A stretch of DNA of 31,156 nucleotides from CAYQCE01 sp964415885 (lineage in GTDB: Bacteria; Zixibacteria; MSB-5A5; JAABVY01; JAHJOQ01). This document shows, one piece after another, positions 7,464 through 15,943 of this stretch; positions within the stretch are counted from its first letter, which is position 1, and the number at the start of each line of letters is the position of its first letter. The stretch lies in NCBI GenBank assembly GCA_964415885.1, contig CAYQCE010000044.1, forward strand, positions 1 to 31,156. Reading direction: 5' to 3'. The translations under genes and the position numbers were made by a program. Below the pieces are notes generated by a model, which was not told the DNA's origin, did not search any database, and was given only the letters and a program-made list of their open reading frames with translations.

Positions 7464-7937
7464 TTGCCCCCTCCGTTATATGGACAAGTTAGGCCCAATT
7501 GTCGACTCCATGAGAAGTAACCATAACTCGCGGATTATTGTTCCACGCGCAACCAACCAGCCCGTCGAAGGCGCATACCCGGACCAGGCGTCGTCGCGTA
7601 TACCTTCCCGACGAAACCCGTGAGAAGTAGTTCGCGTTCCGCAGCGAGTCAAGCGAGGTAAAGAAGCACGGCAATGCAGTTCGAGTAGCGTGGAACGCGT
7701 TAGTGGCAGCGTGGCCCGGGTCTATTGGGTTTGTTGAAAAAGGGCGGGTAGTGAAGTTCGGTCAGGTAACACCCGCCTGCGGCGGGCAGGATCTCACTGA
7801 ACCCTGCTCTCTGTCCTTTTCAACAAGCCCCTTCGACCCGGGTATCATCTGAGCGACGTGGTCACGGTAGCCATACTGAAGAATGGCACAACCACGAAAA
7901 GGCCGTGCCCTGCACACGCATTGACCTATTTCACTAC
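7464..7937. other. 474-bp intergenic stretch with a palindromic repeat, no gene seen
   Basis: No open frame here has a convincing start, family signature or codon pattern. The central part (7716-7842) is a dispersed palindromic element described separately. It separates the divergently unrelated minus-strand CDGSH and SDR genes. No tRNA-like fold was noticed. Confidence 0.7.
7716..7842. repeat. Dispersed palindromic element, family 1, complete copy
   Basis: About 127 bp bounded by imperfect 30-bp inverted ends: CCCGGGTC then TTGTTGAAAAAGG on the left, CCTTTTCAACAA then GACCCGGG on the right. The interior carries a smaller palindrome (CCCGCCTGCGGCGGG). The 35 bp at 7734-7768 recur with one mismatch at 20318-20352, and CTTTTTCAACA at the start of the window resembles the right end. 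There is no room for a transposase, so it is MITE- or REP-like. Confidence 0.8.
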
Positions 7938-8708
7938 CTAAAACCCGTGAGCGAGGAATCCTCCGTCTACGCCTATACACTGGCCGGTCACGAATGTGGC
8001 TCCCGGCATCGATAGAAACGCGGCTACAGCAGCGACCTCTTCCGGTTCGCCGAGCCTGTTCATAGGCGTAAGGCTAAGCACTTTATCGAGATAGTCTTTC
8101 TTCGAGAGCACTGGCTCGACCAGAGGCGTGCGGATATACCACGGCGCTATCGCGTTCACCCGGATATTGTCTTTCGCCCAGTCGCAGGCGAGATTCCTCG
8201 TCAGTTGGGTAACTCCAGCCTTGGCCATGGCGTACGGCCCCCCGGTGCGGATGTGGGTTAGTCCCGCTACAGAACCGATATTGACGATACTCGCGCCGTC
8301 AGCCTTCTTGAGCAAGGGGTAGGCGAGATTGCAGATATCGAACACCGCAGTCATGTTGACATTCACGACCTGCATGAACTCATCTCGCGAGTACTCGAGT
8401 GTGCTGGGCTTGCGGATGTTCATCCCGGCATTGTTAACCAGGATGTCGAGCCTGCTCCACTTCTCCTCGAGTTTCGATAAGATACCCTGCATCGCATCGA
8501 GATCGCTGACATCGGCAGCAACACCATCGGCAGCAAATCCGTCTTTTTTCCACCCATCGACGACTTCTTGCACATCGCTCTCGGTCCGCGCGGTGATGAA
8601 AATCTCAGCGCCGAGTTTCAGAAACTCCTCGCCGATTGCATTCCCTATCCCCTTCGTTCCACCTGTGATGAGAGCTTTCTTACCCTTGAGAGACCAGCGT
8701 TTATCCAT
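7938..8708 (-). CDS. SDR-family NAD(P)-dependent oxidoreductase, tropinone-reductase-like
   Basis: 256 aa classical short-chain dehydrogenase. The Rossmann nucleotide motif is GGTKGIG (residues 16-22), then NNAG (92-95), the catalytic Ser146 in NIGSVAG and YAMAK with Tyr159 and Lys163. The C-terminal VTGQCIGVDGGF is standard. Overall pattern (W-x-L-x-GK-x-ALITGGTKGIG, ACDWA, RVNAIAPWYIRTPL) is closest to the tropinone-reductase/gluconate-5-dehydrogenase-like group, so it probably reduces a small ketone or oxidises an alcohol. The substrate cannot be read from sequence. GAGGAGG lies eight bases before the ATG. Neighbours give no pathway clue. Confidence 0.93.
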   Translation of the reverse strand: MDKRWSLKGKKALITGGTKGIGNAIGEEFLKLGAEIFITARTESDVQEVVDGWKKDGFAADGVAADVSDLDAMQGILSKLEEKWSRLDILVNNAGMNIRKPSTLEYSRDEFMQVVNVNMTAVFDICNLAYPLLKKADGASIVNIGSVAGLTHIRTGGPYAMAKAGVTQLTRNLACDWAKDNIRVNAIAPWYIRTPLVEPVLSKKDYLDKVLSLTPMNRLGEPEEVAAVAAFLSMPGATFVTGQCIGVDGGFLAHGF

Positions 8709-8834
8709 TTAGCCTACCTCCTCGCTTTCGCTGTTGGTGCCGCAGTGATTCAGTATAATCGAACAAGAGCGGCTCCTTGCAGTTCCGTTGGTGCGGTACC
8801 CTGTGAGTTGGTGCTGTGGTGAAATCGCAGAAGA

Positions 8835-9536
8835 CTACGGGACAATCAGCCGCAGCCCCTTGCCGTGCAATCCCATGATCTGCACGCGGTCGTCATCTTT
8901 GAGATACTTCCGCAGTCGGGAGACGAAGACATCCATGCTGCGGCCACTGAAATAGCTATCGTTGCCCCAGATTCTCTGTAGTATTTCGTTTCTCGGTACC
9001 ACGGAATTGGCGTTCAGGCAGAGAATACGCAGGAGATCTGACTCTTTGGGTGTGAGCCGCCGGGATACTCTCTTTCTTGTGAGAGTCTGTGTGTCGGAGT
9101 CGAACTCGAAATCGCCGATTGTGAACTTGGTTCGACTGCTGTCGGACCCATCAACAAGCGGGGAGCTTCGCTTCAGAACGGCCGTGATTCTGAGGAGCAG
9201 TTCCTCGATACTGAATGGTTTCGTCAGGTAGTCATCACAGCCGATCTTGAAACCCTCGATCTTGTCCTCCTTCAGCGATCGTGCGGTCAGGAATATGATT
9301 GGAGTTCGGTCGTCGATCTCGCGAACTTTGCGGGCGAACGTGAAGCCATCCATGCGCGGCATCATGACATCGACGAGGCACAGGTCGAACCCGCCTTCGC
9401 TGTATTGCTCGAATCCTTCCTCACCGTCGGGACAGCGAACGACCTCGAAGCCGTTCATCTGCAGATGCTCGGAGACAATAAATCCGAGGTTCTGGTCGTC
9501 TTCGAGGAGAAGTATGCTGGGGCCGTTCTGTCTCAT
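8835..9536 (-). CDS. OmpR/PhoB-type response regulator (RprY-like)
   Basis: 233 aa. The receiver domain shows the acidic pair Asp13/Asp14, phospho-acceptor Asp56 in CLVDVMMPRMDG, Thr84 and Lys106 (LTKPF). The C-terminal winged helix contains RRLTPKESDLLRILC and NDSYFSGRSMDVFVSRLRKYL, a version typical of Bacteroidetes RprY-like regulators. It starts 13 bp after the sensor kinase stop codon and is therefore cotranscribed with its probable partner. OmpR-family regulators bind tandem direct repeats as head-to-tail dimers. A four-fold 10-bp-spaced repeat in the promoter region at 11302-11336 is the obvious candidate target. Confidence 0.95.
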   Translation of the reverse strand: MRQNGPSILLLEDDQNLGFIVSEHLQMNGFEVVRCPDGEEGFEQYSEGGFDLCLVDVMMPRMDGFTFARKVREIDDRTPIIFLTARSLKEDKIEGFKIGCDDYLTKPFSIEELLLRITAVLKRSSPLVDGSDSSRTKFTIGDFEFDSDTQTLTRKRVSRRLTPKESDLLRILCLNANSVVPRNEILQRIWGNDSYFSGRSMDVFVSRLRKYLKDDDRVQIMGLHGKGLRLIVP

Positions 9537-9549
9537 GCCGTCTCTCGAT

Positions 9550-11262
9550 TCACAAACTCTGGCTGAACGGAAGATACAGCTCGATGCAAGTGCCCTGCCC
9601 GATTTTGCTGTTGATTGTCACACTGCCGCCGTGCGCCTCGGCAATCAACTTGACATAGCTGAGCCCGAGCCCGAATCCCTTCACATCGTGCACATTGCCG
9701 GACTGAATCCTGTAGTACTTGTCGAATATCCGTTCGATATCCTCTTTCGCAATCCCTTTGCCTCGATCTTCAATTGCAACGACGACACCGTCCTTTCGAT
9801 TGCGCGTGGAAATCGTTATGTGCGGGCTCTCAGGCGAATATTTCTCGGCGTTATCGAGCAGATTGTAGACGACATTTGTGATGTGCACGGGATCCGCCGA
9901 CACCACGCTTTGCAGCGCTGATAGGTTCTTCGCGATGTCCCCGCCCCGCTTCGAAACGCGTATATCGAGTTTCGAAACCGCATTATCGATCACTTCGTGC
10001 AGATCGACATCGGACAGATCAAGATCAAAATCCCCCTCCTCTATCAACGCAACCTGCAGGATTTTTTCGACCTGTTCTTTCATACGCCGGCATTCATCTC
10101 TGATCATCGAATTGTATGTCTCGATACGATCCTTGTCGGAGAGCACATCATCCCGGCTTATAGCTTCGGAGGCCAGCGCCACTGTGGAGATGGGCGTCTT
10201 GAACTCGTGCGTCATATTATTGATGAACCCTGCGAGGTGATCCGCGAATCGGTGCTGGATGCCGATAGTCCTGTATAGCATGATGAATCCGATGGCGATG
10301 AGTGCGAGGAACAGCGCCGAGGTGAGCGACAGTAGAAGAACGTCCCGTCCCATGTAGGCCGCTCTGCCGGGAAAATGTACTGCCAAATCATGCCGATCGG
10401 AGAACAGCTCGTACGGAAACACTCGAGCCTTGAACTTCGAGGCTACCAGATTCCCCGTGGCGTCGTCCGGCCGCGCGAATACTGCCGTACTGTCCGCACG
10501 GGATATCACGCCGAACGAGTAGTCCAGATCGATACCGGACTCGGCGAGGGTCGCGCCGAGCACCGAGTCGACAGTCTCGGGCTCGAGTCGGTTGACCGCT
10601 GACTCGAACTCCTCGAAAGACATGCTGTTTACGATCGTCTGAACCAGATGTCCCCGCTGTTCCTCCGTCCTGTCGAGTGTAATGCTGTAGTTTCGCTCGT
10701 CATCGACACGCATAACATACGACAGGCTGTCCGTCGAGAGCCGCATCATGTAACTGTCTTCGTGGTCGTATATATCCGACATAGACAGGAGATGGACGCC
10801 AGCCGATACCACCGTATCCATCGCAATCACGTTCTCGCCGGATGCCAGATCGAAGAGATTAAGTCTGACACGCTGTTGTTCGGGAAGGGTGTATCGGAGA
10901 GTATCGTTCTTAAACTGAATCGGCGGGCTGTTACTATCTTTCTCGTCCGCAGTCCACTCCATGAAGATGAAGATGCTGTCACCGTCGGTTTCTTTTCCGA
11001 TGCCGTTGGTGTCCTTCATGAGTATATCGAATTGAGTGTTGCTGTACGATCTCTGCGGCGAGACGAAAACGCGCTTAGTCGCCTCGAACGCCTGCAGCTT
11101 CTCCACGGTAAAATTCAGCGCCGCCATGACATTCTGCTCGAACGCCTGCTCTTTTTGTTTCGCGGCGTTGATCAGGAAATATACCTGAAGAGCTGAGAGC
11201 CCGATAAGCGCTGTTATTACAACAGTCGCTATCACGTAGCTGTTTATCTTTGACTTTCTCAC
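9550..11262 (-). CDS. Membrane sensor histidine kinase (RprX-like)
   Basis: 570 aa. Transmembrane helix 1 is at about residues 9-31 and helix 2 at about 308-330, enclosing a periplasmic sensor domain of some 275 aa without a recognised fold. The dimerisation/phospho-acceptor helix carries NNMTHEFKTPIST with His352. The ATPase domain follows: NVVYNLLDNAEKYS (N box), VAIEDRGKGI (G1), IFDKYYRI (F box), GFGLGLSYVKLI (G2). The layout and the H-box wording match RprX-like kinases of the Bacteroidetes. The start is GTG at 11262; there is no Shine-Dalgarno, but a TATATT hexamer sits six bases upstream, which suggests a leaderless message. The response regulator follows. The divergent operon of exporter-like genes probably belongs to its regulon. 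Confidence 0.95.
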   Translation of the reverse strand: MRKSKINSYVIATVVITALIGLSALQVYFLINAAKQKEQAFEQNVMAALNFTVEKLQAFEATKRVFVSPQRSYSNTQFDILMKDTNGIGKETDGDSIFIFMEWTADEKDSNSPPIQFKNDTLRYTLPEQQRVRLNLFDLASGENVIAMDTVVSAGVHLLSMSDIYDHEDSYMMRLSTDSLSYVMRVDDERNYSITLDRTEEQRGHLVQTIVNSMSFEEFESAVNRLEPETVDSVLGATLAESGIDLDYSFGVISRADSTAVFARPDDATGNLVASKFKARVFPYELFSDRHDLAVHFPGRAAYMGRDVLLLSLTSALFLALIAIGFIMLYRTIGIQHRFADHLAGFINNMTHEFKTPISTVALASEAISRDDVLSDKDRIETYNSMIRDECRRMKEQVEKILQVALIEEGDFDLDLSDVDLHEVIDNAVSKLDIRVSKRGGDIAKNLSALQSVVSADPVHITNVVYNLLDNAEKYSPESPHITISTRNRKDGVVVAIEDRGKGIAKEDIERIFDKYYRIQSGNVHDVKGFGLGLSYVKLIAEAHGGSVTINSKIGQGTCIELYLPFSQSL

Positions 11263-11268
11263 GACTGC

Positions 11269-11297
11269 AATATACGCCGAATAGCCCGCCGGACTAA
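11269..11297 (-). promoter_or_regulatory. Predicted promoter of the sensor kinase gene
   Basis: Minus strand: -10 TATATT (11274-11269), 17-bp spacer, -35 region TTAGTC (11297-11292, poor match). The expected start of transcription falls on or next to the GTG at 11262. The poor -35 next to the repeat array at 11302-11336 fits a promoter that needs an activator. Confidence 0.45.
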
Positions 11298-11301
11298 AGC
11301 T

Positions 11302-11336
11302 TTAACATATATTAACATCCCGTAACAAACCTTAAC
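11302..11336. promoter_or_regulatory. Candidate OmpR-family operator: four TTAAC-type half-sites at 10-bp period
   Basis: TTAAC at 11302, TTAAC at 11312, GTAAC at 11322 and TTAAC at 11332: four direct half-sites, each exactly 10 bp from the next, so all face one side of the helix. The block lies in the divergent region between the sensor kinase and the PDZ-led operon and fills the space between their predicted -35 regions. Direct repeats of 10-11 bp are what OmpR/PhoB-type dimers recognise. Binding by the regulator encoded at 8835-9536 is inferred. Confidence 0.7.
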
Positions 11337-11365
11337 TCATCGATTTCGCAATCCTCCGTTATACT
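11337..11365 (+). promoter_or_regulatory. Predicted promoter of the PDZ/ABC operon
   Basis: A good -10, TATACT (11360-11365), has no recognisable -35 at the expected position (11337-11342, TCATCG). Instead the last TTAAC half-site ends at 11336, directly against it, the geometry of PhoB-type activated promoters. Confidence 0.5.
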
Positions 11366-11406
11366 AATCGGCAGAGAAATGAACGGCTGCAAGAGAGGAG
11401 AGTAAG

Positions 11407-12207
11407 ATGATACTATTAATCATTCGAATAATCCTGACACTGATTATAGGACTTCTCAGCGCACAAATATCAGTCGCAGAGGCTGCACCTCCGGAGGGCG
11501 CAGTCTTCAATTCTGCGGACGACGGTGAAATGATATTCATTACTGAACTCGGCGCGGTGATCAGCACAGACAGCGACAAACTTACAGTCAGGCATATCAG
11601 GTCGGCCGACAAGCGTCCGGAGAAATACCGGGATGTTGATCTGCAAAACGGGGATGTTGTGCTGATGATGAACGGTTCCAGGATCGAGTCAGGAAGCGAG
11701 TTTCAGGACCTCTACACCGAGCTTGAATCCGGAGAAATCGTGAAGCTCGGTGTTAGCAGGAATGGCAGGCTGATGCTCGTATCCTTCGAGAAGGCAGACG
11801 AGAGCGAATTGCCTGAGCGCCGGATGATGATTGTGTCGGACGGCGGTGAGATGTCCGGGGACTCGTCGGGGAACCGTACGATGGTACGGATCGGTCCCGA
11901 GGACGGTACGATTGCCCTGATCACCGAGGCGGGCGTCGTACTCAGGGAGTCCGACAACGGACTCGTAGCAGACAGGACGTTTCCGACTGTGGGAGAATAC
12001 TATTCAGGCGAAAATATCGAAGCGGGGGACAGGCTTGTGTCGTTTGCGGGTGAGGAGATCACTACAGCGGAGAAGTTACGCGAGATCTACGATTCGGTCG
12101 AGAACGGTGACGAAATCGAAGTTGTGTTCAGACGCGGTGACGACATGCTGAAAGCCACGTTGAAGAAGACTAACACGAATATGCAGATCAGAAGAGAGTC
12201 GCATTAA
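11407..12207 (+). CDS. Secreted tandem-PDZ domain protein
   Basis: 266 aa, starting six bases after GAGGAG. A signal peptide spans about residues 1-27 (ending VAEA-APPEG). Two PDZ-like repeats follow. The first (about 40-135) contains GAVIS and VDLQNGDVVLMMNGSRI; the second (about 165-258) contains GVVLRES, IEAGDRLVSFAGEEI and ENGDEIEVVFRRGD. Both have the LxxGDxLxxxNG-type strand-turn expected of bacterial PDZ domains, which bind C-terminal or beta-strand peptides. No protease domain is attached, so it is an adaptor-like periplasmic protein. The next gene starts at the base after its stop codon. As first gene of the operon it probably works with the NEW3 protein and the ABC complex. Confidence 0.85.
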   Translation: MILLIIRIILTLIIGLLSAQISVAEAAPPEGAVFNSADDGEMIFITELGAVISTDSDKLTVRHIRSADKRPEKYRDVDLQNGDVVLMMNGSRIESGSEFQDLYTELESGEIVKLGVSRNGRLMLVSFEKADESELPERRMMIVSDGGEMSGDSSGNRTMVRIGPEDGTIALITEAGVVLRESDNGLVADRTFPTVGEYYSGENIEAGDRLVSFAGEEITTAEKLREIYDSVENGDEIEVVFRRGDDMLKATLKKTNTNMQIRRESH

Positions 12208-13713
12208 ATGGGCGTGCGGGTGATTCTGGGAATACTGATTATGATGCTCGTATCTGTGACAGCGATCGAGGACTGCCTTGCACAGGCCACCGCTGCGTTC
12301 AACCAGCGGGACGACGAGTACCGCCTTCTCGGGCTGAAGCGCGCGAAGGAGATGTATGAGGCCGCAAGGGCGGAATGGGAACGTCAAAAGAAGCTCCATG
12401 ACCGCGATTTCATCTCTGACGTCGAACTCGAACGGGCACGCCGCACGTTTGCCGATGCCGAAGTGAATTTCCAGCAGTCGCTGCTCGCGGTGATATTCGA
12501 GGAGCAATTCGTTTCAGTGATGGAGGCGGTCAAGTATCAAGCGGACGACGGCTCCAAGCATGTGCGACTCAAGATTGCGAATACATCCGGTGGGGGGGCG
12601 GAATTCAGAAAGCTTATAGAAGTCGATGACGAGCTGTTCAGGTCTCTTCAGCCGGACGTGATCAACAACATCTACGTTTCGCTGCTGAACGATGATAACG
12701 CGATCATAGGTCTGCCGTACGAGGCCAAAATCGGCCAACTCTTGTTCGGTGAACCGCAGAACATGGACTTCCGGCTGCTTCAGGATCTCGATGCTCTCAC
12801 GGTCCGGCTGATTTACGCCAACGGCGCCGAGAGAAGCATGAAGATATATCTTCAGAAGGACAAATCTGTCGACAGGGTTGCGGTTCAGTCGGAGCAGTTC
12901 TCGCAGGAGGTCGATCTCGGTGAGCAGACATCATTCGACCTCAATCTCGAGCTCTTCAGCGGGACGAGCAACACATTCAGCCTCGCGGTTGTCGGGCTGC
13001 CTCGCGAGATTACACGAACGTTCATGGACGCCGCAGGGCGAGTTCGGCTGAGCCAGCTCAAATTCACAGAGACAACACATTCGAAACGGGCATCGCTTCT
13101 GGTGACATTACCGGATCGTCCGACGTCCAATGTCAAGATGGATGAATCGATCAGCTTCTATGTCATTGTCATGCCGAGAGATCGTCTGGATGATCTTTCC
13201 GCTCTCGATGAGAGCGGTGTCTCGCTCGATGACATACAGGCGCTCGATGTAGGATTCGTCAGGCTCGAGCTGATTCCGCGAGGCAGGGGGGAGCTTTTGG
13301 TTAAGGCACCACAGCTCTACCAGGCAATATCGCCGGAAGGCGCGGCTGAGATAGCGATCGATCTGGTCAATGAGGGGAGTCATCGTCTCGACAACATCGA
13401 AGTCGACGTGGACCTGCCACTCGACTGGACAGAGACAGTCGAGCCCAGTCATATCGAGGCGCTCGAGATCGGTGAGGAGAGACGTGTGGAGATGAGATTC
13501 GATCCGCCTGTTGATGTGGCTGCGGGGCGGTACGAGACGCGTATCAAGACTTCCGCAATGTCGGCAAGTCAGCCGGTGCTCGGCGAGGACAAGACCGTGA
13601 CAGTAGAGATCAAGGCAGCGACGAACATACTGGCCACGACCGTGATCGTGCTCCTGATAGTCGGACTCGTCGGAGGAATAGTCTTTTTCGGCGTGCGGCT
13701 TTCGAGAAGATAG
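12208..13713 (+). CDS. Membrane-anchored coiled-coil/NEW3-domain protein (COG1470-like)
   Basis: 501 aa, ATG immediately after the previous TAA. Signal peptide about 1-26, a charged helical segment about 38-95 (ERQKKLHDRDFISDVELERA, resembling the hairpin of HlyD-type adaptors), a long beta-rich middle part of unknown fold, then an Ig-like NEW3/NPCBM-associated domain (about 395-462: LVNEGSHRLDNIEVDVDLP, ..GRYETRIKTSA). A single C-terminal helix (about 474-496) is followed by RLSRR, leaving the bulk outside the cytoplasmic membrane. NEW3 proteins of this type are often encoded beside ABC-2 transporters. I infer a periplasmic partner of the transporter below. It is unlikely to be a true HlyD adaptor because the hairpin is too short. 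Confidence 0.8.
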   Translation: MGVRVILGILIMMLVSVTAIEDCLAQATAAFNQRDDEYRLLGLKRAKEMYEAARAEWERQKKLHDRDFISDVELERARRTFADAEVNFQQSLLAVIFEEQFVSVMEAVKYQADDGSKHVRLKIANTSGGGAEFRKLIEVDDELFRSLQPDVINNIYVSLLNDDNAIIGLPYEAKIGQLLFGEPQNMDFRLLQDLDALTVRLIYANGAERSMKIYLQKDKSVDRVAVQSEQFSQEVDLGEQTSFDLNLELFSGTSNTFSLAVVGLPREITRTFMDAAGRVRLSQLKFTETTHSKRASLLVTLPDRPTSNVKMDESISFYVIVMPRDRLDDLSALDESGVSLDDIQALDVGFVRLELIPRGRGELLVKAPQLYQAISPEGAAEIAIDLVNEGSHRLDNIEVDVDLPLDWTETVEPSHIEALEIGEERRVEMRFDPPVDVAAGRYETRIKTSAMSASQPVLGEDKTVTVEIKAATNILATTVIVLLIVGLVGGIVFFGVRLSRR

Positions 13714-13736
13714 TGCAAGCAGACTGGAGAAACTCA

Positions 13737-14495
13737 ATGAATGAAAACAATGAGATTAGCAGGCCGCTTCTCGAAGCGGTTGATCTTAAGAAAATCTACG
13801 AGGACGGTGTGCTGGCGCTCGACCGAGTCTCGTTCTCGGTGAGGCGCGGAGAGATATTCGCGATGCTCGGTGGCAACGGGGCAGGCAAAACCACTGCGAT
13901 CAACCTGTTCCTGAATTTTATCGAGCCATCGGAGGGCGCGGCACTGGTTGACGGCATAGCGTCGCATGAAGAGCCGCTCATAGTCAAGCAGAAGCTGGCA
14001 TTTGTATCTGAAAACGTCATGTTGTACCCGAATTTCAGTGCAGTCCAAAACCTCGATTACTTCGCAAAACTCGGCGGCAAGACCGGATACTTGAAGAGCG
14101 ATTACCGAGATGTCCTGCTGCGAGTAGGACTCGAGGAGGAGGCGCACAACAAGAAGTTGAAGGGATTCTCCAAAGGCATGCGTCAGAAATGCGGAATAGC
14201 GATAGCGATACTCAAAGATGCGCCCGGGATTTTGCTCGACGAGCCCACATCGGGGCTCGATCCGAAGGCGGGGTACGAGTTTCTTCGCCTGCTCGAAACC
14301 CTGCGGGACGAGAACCGGGCGATCCTTATGTCAACTCATGACATTTTCCGCGCTAAAGAGGTTGCTGACACCGTGGCGTTTATGAAGACCGGACGGATTG
14401 TGATGCAAAAGGACGCTCGCGAGCTCGAGGGGCAGAATCTTGAGAGTCTCTACATGGAGTACATGTCTGCAACCAGGGCGGAAACCGCGGCATAG
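13737..14495 (+). CDS. ABC transporter ATP-binding protein
   Basis: 252 aa. Start ATG at 13737, preceded by GGAG eight bases away; a GTG at 13713 overlaps the previous gene and has no signal. Walker A GGNGAGKTT (Lys51), signature FSKGM (144-148), Walker B GILLDEP (Asp168, Glu169), D-loop SGLD and switch His201 in STHD are all present. The Q-loop glutamine position reads FVSEN, with Glu92, a substitution common in CcmA/NosF/GldA-like export ATPases. It should power the two permeases that follow. Expected to sit on the cytoplasmic face as a dimer. Confidence 0.95.
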   Translation: MNENNEISRPLLEAVDLKKIYEDGVLALDRVSFSVRRGEIFAMLGGNGAGKTTAINLFLNFIEPSEGAALVDGIASHEEPLIVKQKLAFVSENVMLYPNFSAVQNLDYFAKLGGKTGYLKSDYRDVLLRVGLEEEAHNKKLKGFSKGMRQKCGIAIAILKDAPGILLDEPTSGLDPKAGYEFLRLLETLRDENRAILMSTHDIFRAKEVADTVAFMKTGRIVMQKDARELEGQNLESLYMEYMSATRAETAA

Positions 14496-14504
14496 GAGGG
14501 AGAG

Positions 14505-15920
14505 GTGCTGACGACTATCATAGAGAAAGAGATTCGAGAGATTTTCGGATCGAGCAAATTCGTGCTGATTTTCGGTTCCTGCGCCGTTCTGATCCTCCTG
14601 TCCTTCTATGTTGGCGCGAAGAACTACAAGCTGAACCGTGCAAAATACGAGGCGGCTCAGGCAGAGAATTTGCGGCAATTCGAGGGACTCACCGACTGGT
14701 TCAACATACAGCAGCATCGCATTTTTCTCCCGCCCGATCCACTCGCGTCACTCGTGAGCGGTGTGTCGCATGATATCGGTAGGAATGTGGACATACACGG
14801 AAGGGGAGAAATCAATCCTCTCGGGAGCAGGTTCAGCGAGGACCCGGTCTTTGCCGTATTTAGATTCCTCGATCTGGAGTTCATCTTCGGAACGATTCTA
14901 TCACTCTTTGCAATCCTGATGGGATACGACGCGATAGCGGGCGAGAAGGAACGTGGAACGTTGAGACTATCGTTTGCCAACGCTGTTCCGAGACCGGTTT
15001 ACATTCTCGGCAAATTGACCGGCTCGTTTGTCGCTCTGGCTGTACCGCTTGTTCTCGCTCTTGCGGTGGGAGCGCTGATCCTCCCTGCAATGGGCTTACC
15101 TCTGTCCGGGGAGTCGTGGTTGCGGCTGATCTCCATTTGCGCGATCGGGCTACTTTATTTCGGCGTGTTTCTCGCAATGTCTGTGTTCGTGTCTTCGCTC
15201 ACCGAGTGGACCTCGAGCGCGTTTCTCGTGTTGCTCGTTGTCTGGATTTGCGCGGTGCTGATCGTACCTCGAGCATCGGTTCTCATAGCGGGTCGGGCGG
15301 TCGATGTCCCTTCCGTTGATGAGATAGCGTCGCAGAAAAACATCTTCTCACGTCAGCTATACAACGAAGATCACGACAAGATGTCGTCTTTTAAGCCATC
15401 CGATTCCGAAGACATGGAAAATGTCATAGATGAATTCAATCGCTACATGGAACAGCTCGCCGAGGAACGAGAGAGGAAGATGCGGGAGTTCTCTGAAAGA
15501 CTGAACGAAAAGAGATCAAACGCACAGAGAAATCAGCACAAACTTGCACTGAACATAGCGCGCTTATCACCCGCTACCTCTCTCTCTCTCGCAACGACCC
15601 AATTGGCGGGGACATCCGTTGATATGAAGAGCCGGTTTAAGGGCGAGGCGGAGAGGTACCAGGAGCAATACGGCAACTTCATCAAGGAGAAGACCGGGGT
15701 CAAACCGGGCGGTCGAATGATAATGATGAGAATCGCCGAGGACGAGGGCGAGGAACCGGAGCCTGTCGACCCTGCGGAGCTTCCCGTATTCGAATACAAA
15801 CGAGAAAGTCTTGCGCATGCTCTCGATGATTCCATTCTGGATGCAGGATTGCTCGCGGTATACAATCTGATATTTTTCGCTGCTGCGTTCGTGGCATTCG
15901 TGAGATACGATGTCAGGTAG
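14505..15920 (+). CDS. ABC-2 type permease with DUF3526-like loop, copy 1
   Basis: 471 aa with a GTG start (GTG CTG ACG) six bases after GGAGGG. Helix 1 about 18-37; then a 85-residue extracytoplasmic stretch; helices about 124-142, 172-197, 208-230 and 236-258; then a highly charged loop of about 185 residues with heptad-like helices (about 300-370); final helix about 446-466. The cytoplasmic coupling motif YDAIAGEKERGTLR follows helix 2. This fits NosY/COG1277 permeases carrying the DUF3526 insertion. It shares its start (MLTxxIEKE) and last seven residues (FVRYDVR) with the next gene, so the two form a tandem paralogous pair and probably a heterodimeric channel. Substrate unknown. Confidence 0.9.
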   Translation: MLTTIIEKEIREIFGSSKFVLIFGSCAVLILLSFYVGAKNYKLNRAKYEAAQAENLRQFEGLTDWFNIQQHRIFLPPDPLASLVSGVSHDIGRNVDIHGRGEINPLGSRFSEDPVFAVFRFLDLEFIFGTILSLFAILMGYDAIAGEKERGTLRLSFANAVPRPVYILGKLTGSFVALAVPLVLALAVGALILPAMGLPLSGESWLRLISICAIGLLYFGVFLAMSVFVSSLTEWTSSAFLVLLVVWICAVLIVPRASVLIAGRAVDVPSVDEIASQKNIFSRQLYNEDHDKMSSFKPSDSEDMENVIDEFNRYMEQLAEERERKMREFSERLNEKRSNAQRNQHKLALNIARLSPATSLSLATTQLAGTSVDMKSRFKGEAERYQEQYGNFIKEKTGVKPGGRMIMMRIAEDEGEEPEPVDPAELPVFEYKRESLAHALDDSILDAGLLAVYNLIFFAAAFVAFVRYDVR

Positions 15921-15943
15921 ATGTAAGGTATAGGAGAATTGCA

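Noticed and set aside
7843..7937. tRNA-like sequence near the SDR gene
   Set aside because: Short complementary stretches exist but no cloverleaf with a T-loop GTTCRA or proper acceptor stem could be built.
12245..12500. HlyD-type membrane fusion adaptor
   Set aside because: The helical hairpin is short and there are no lipoyl or barrel domains; the rest of the protein is NEW3/beta-rich with a C-terminal anchor.
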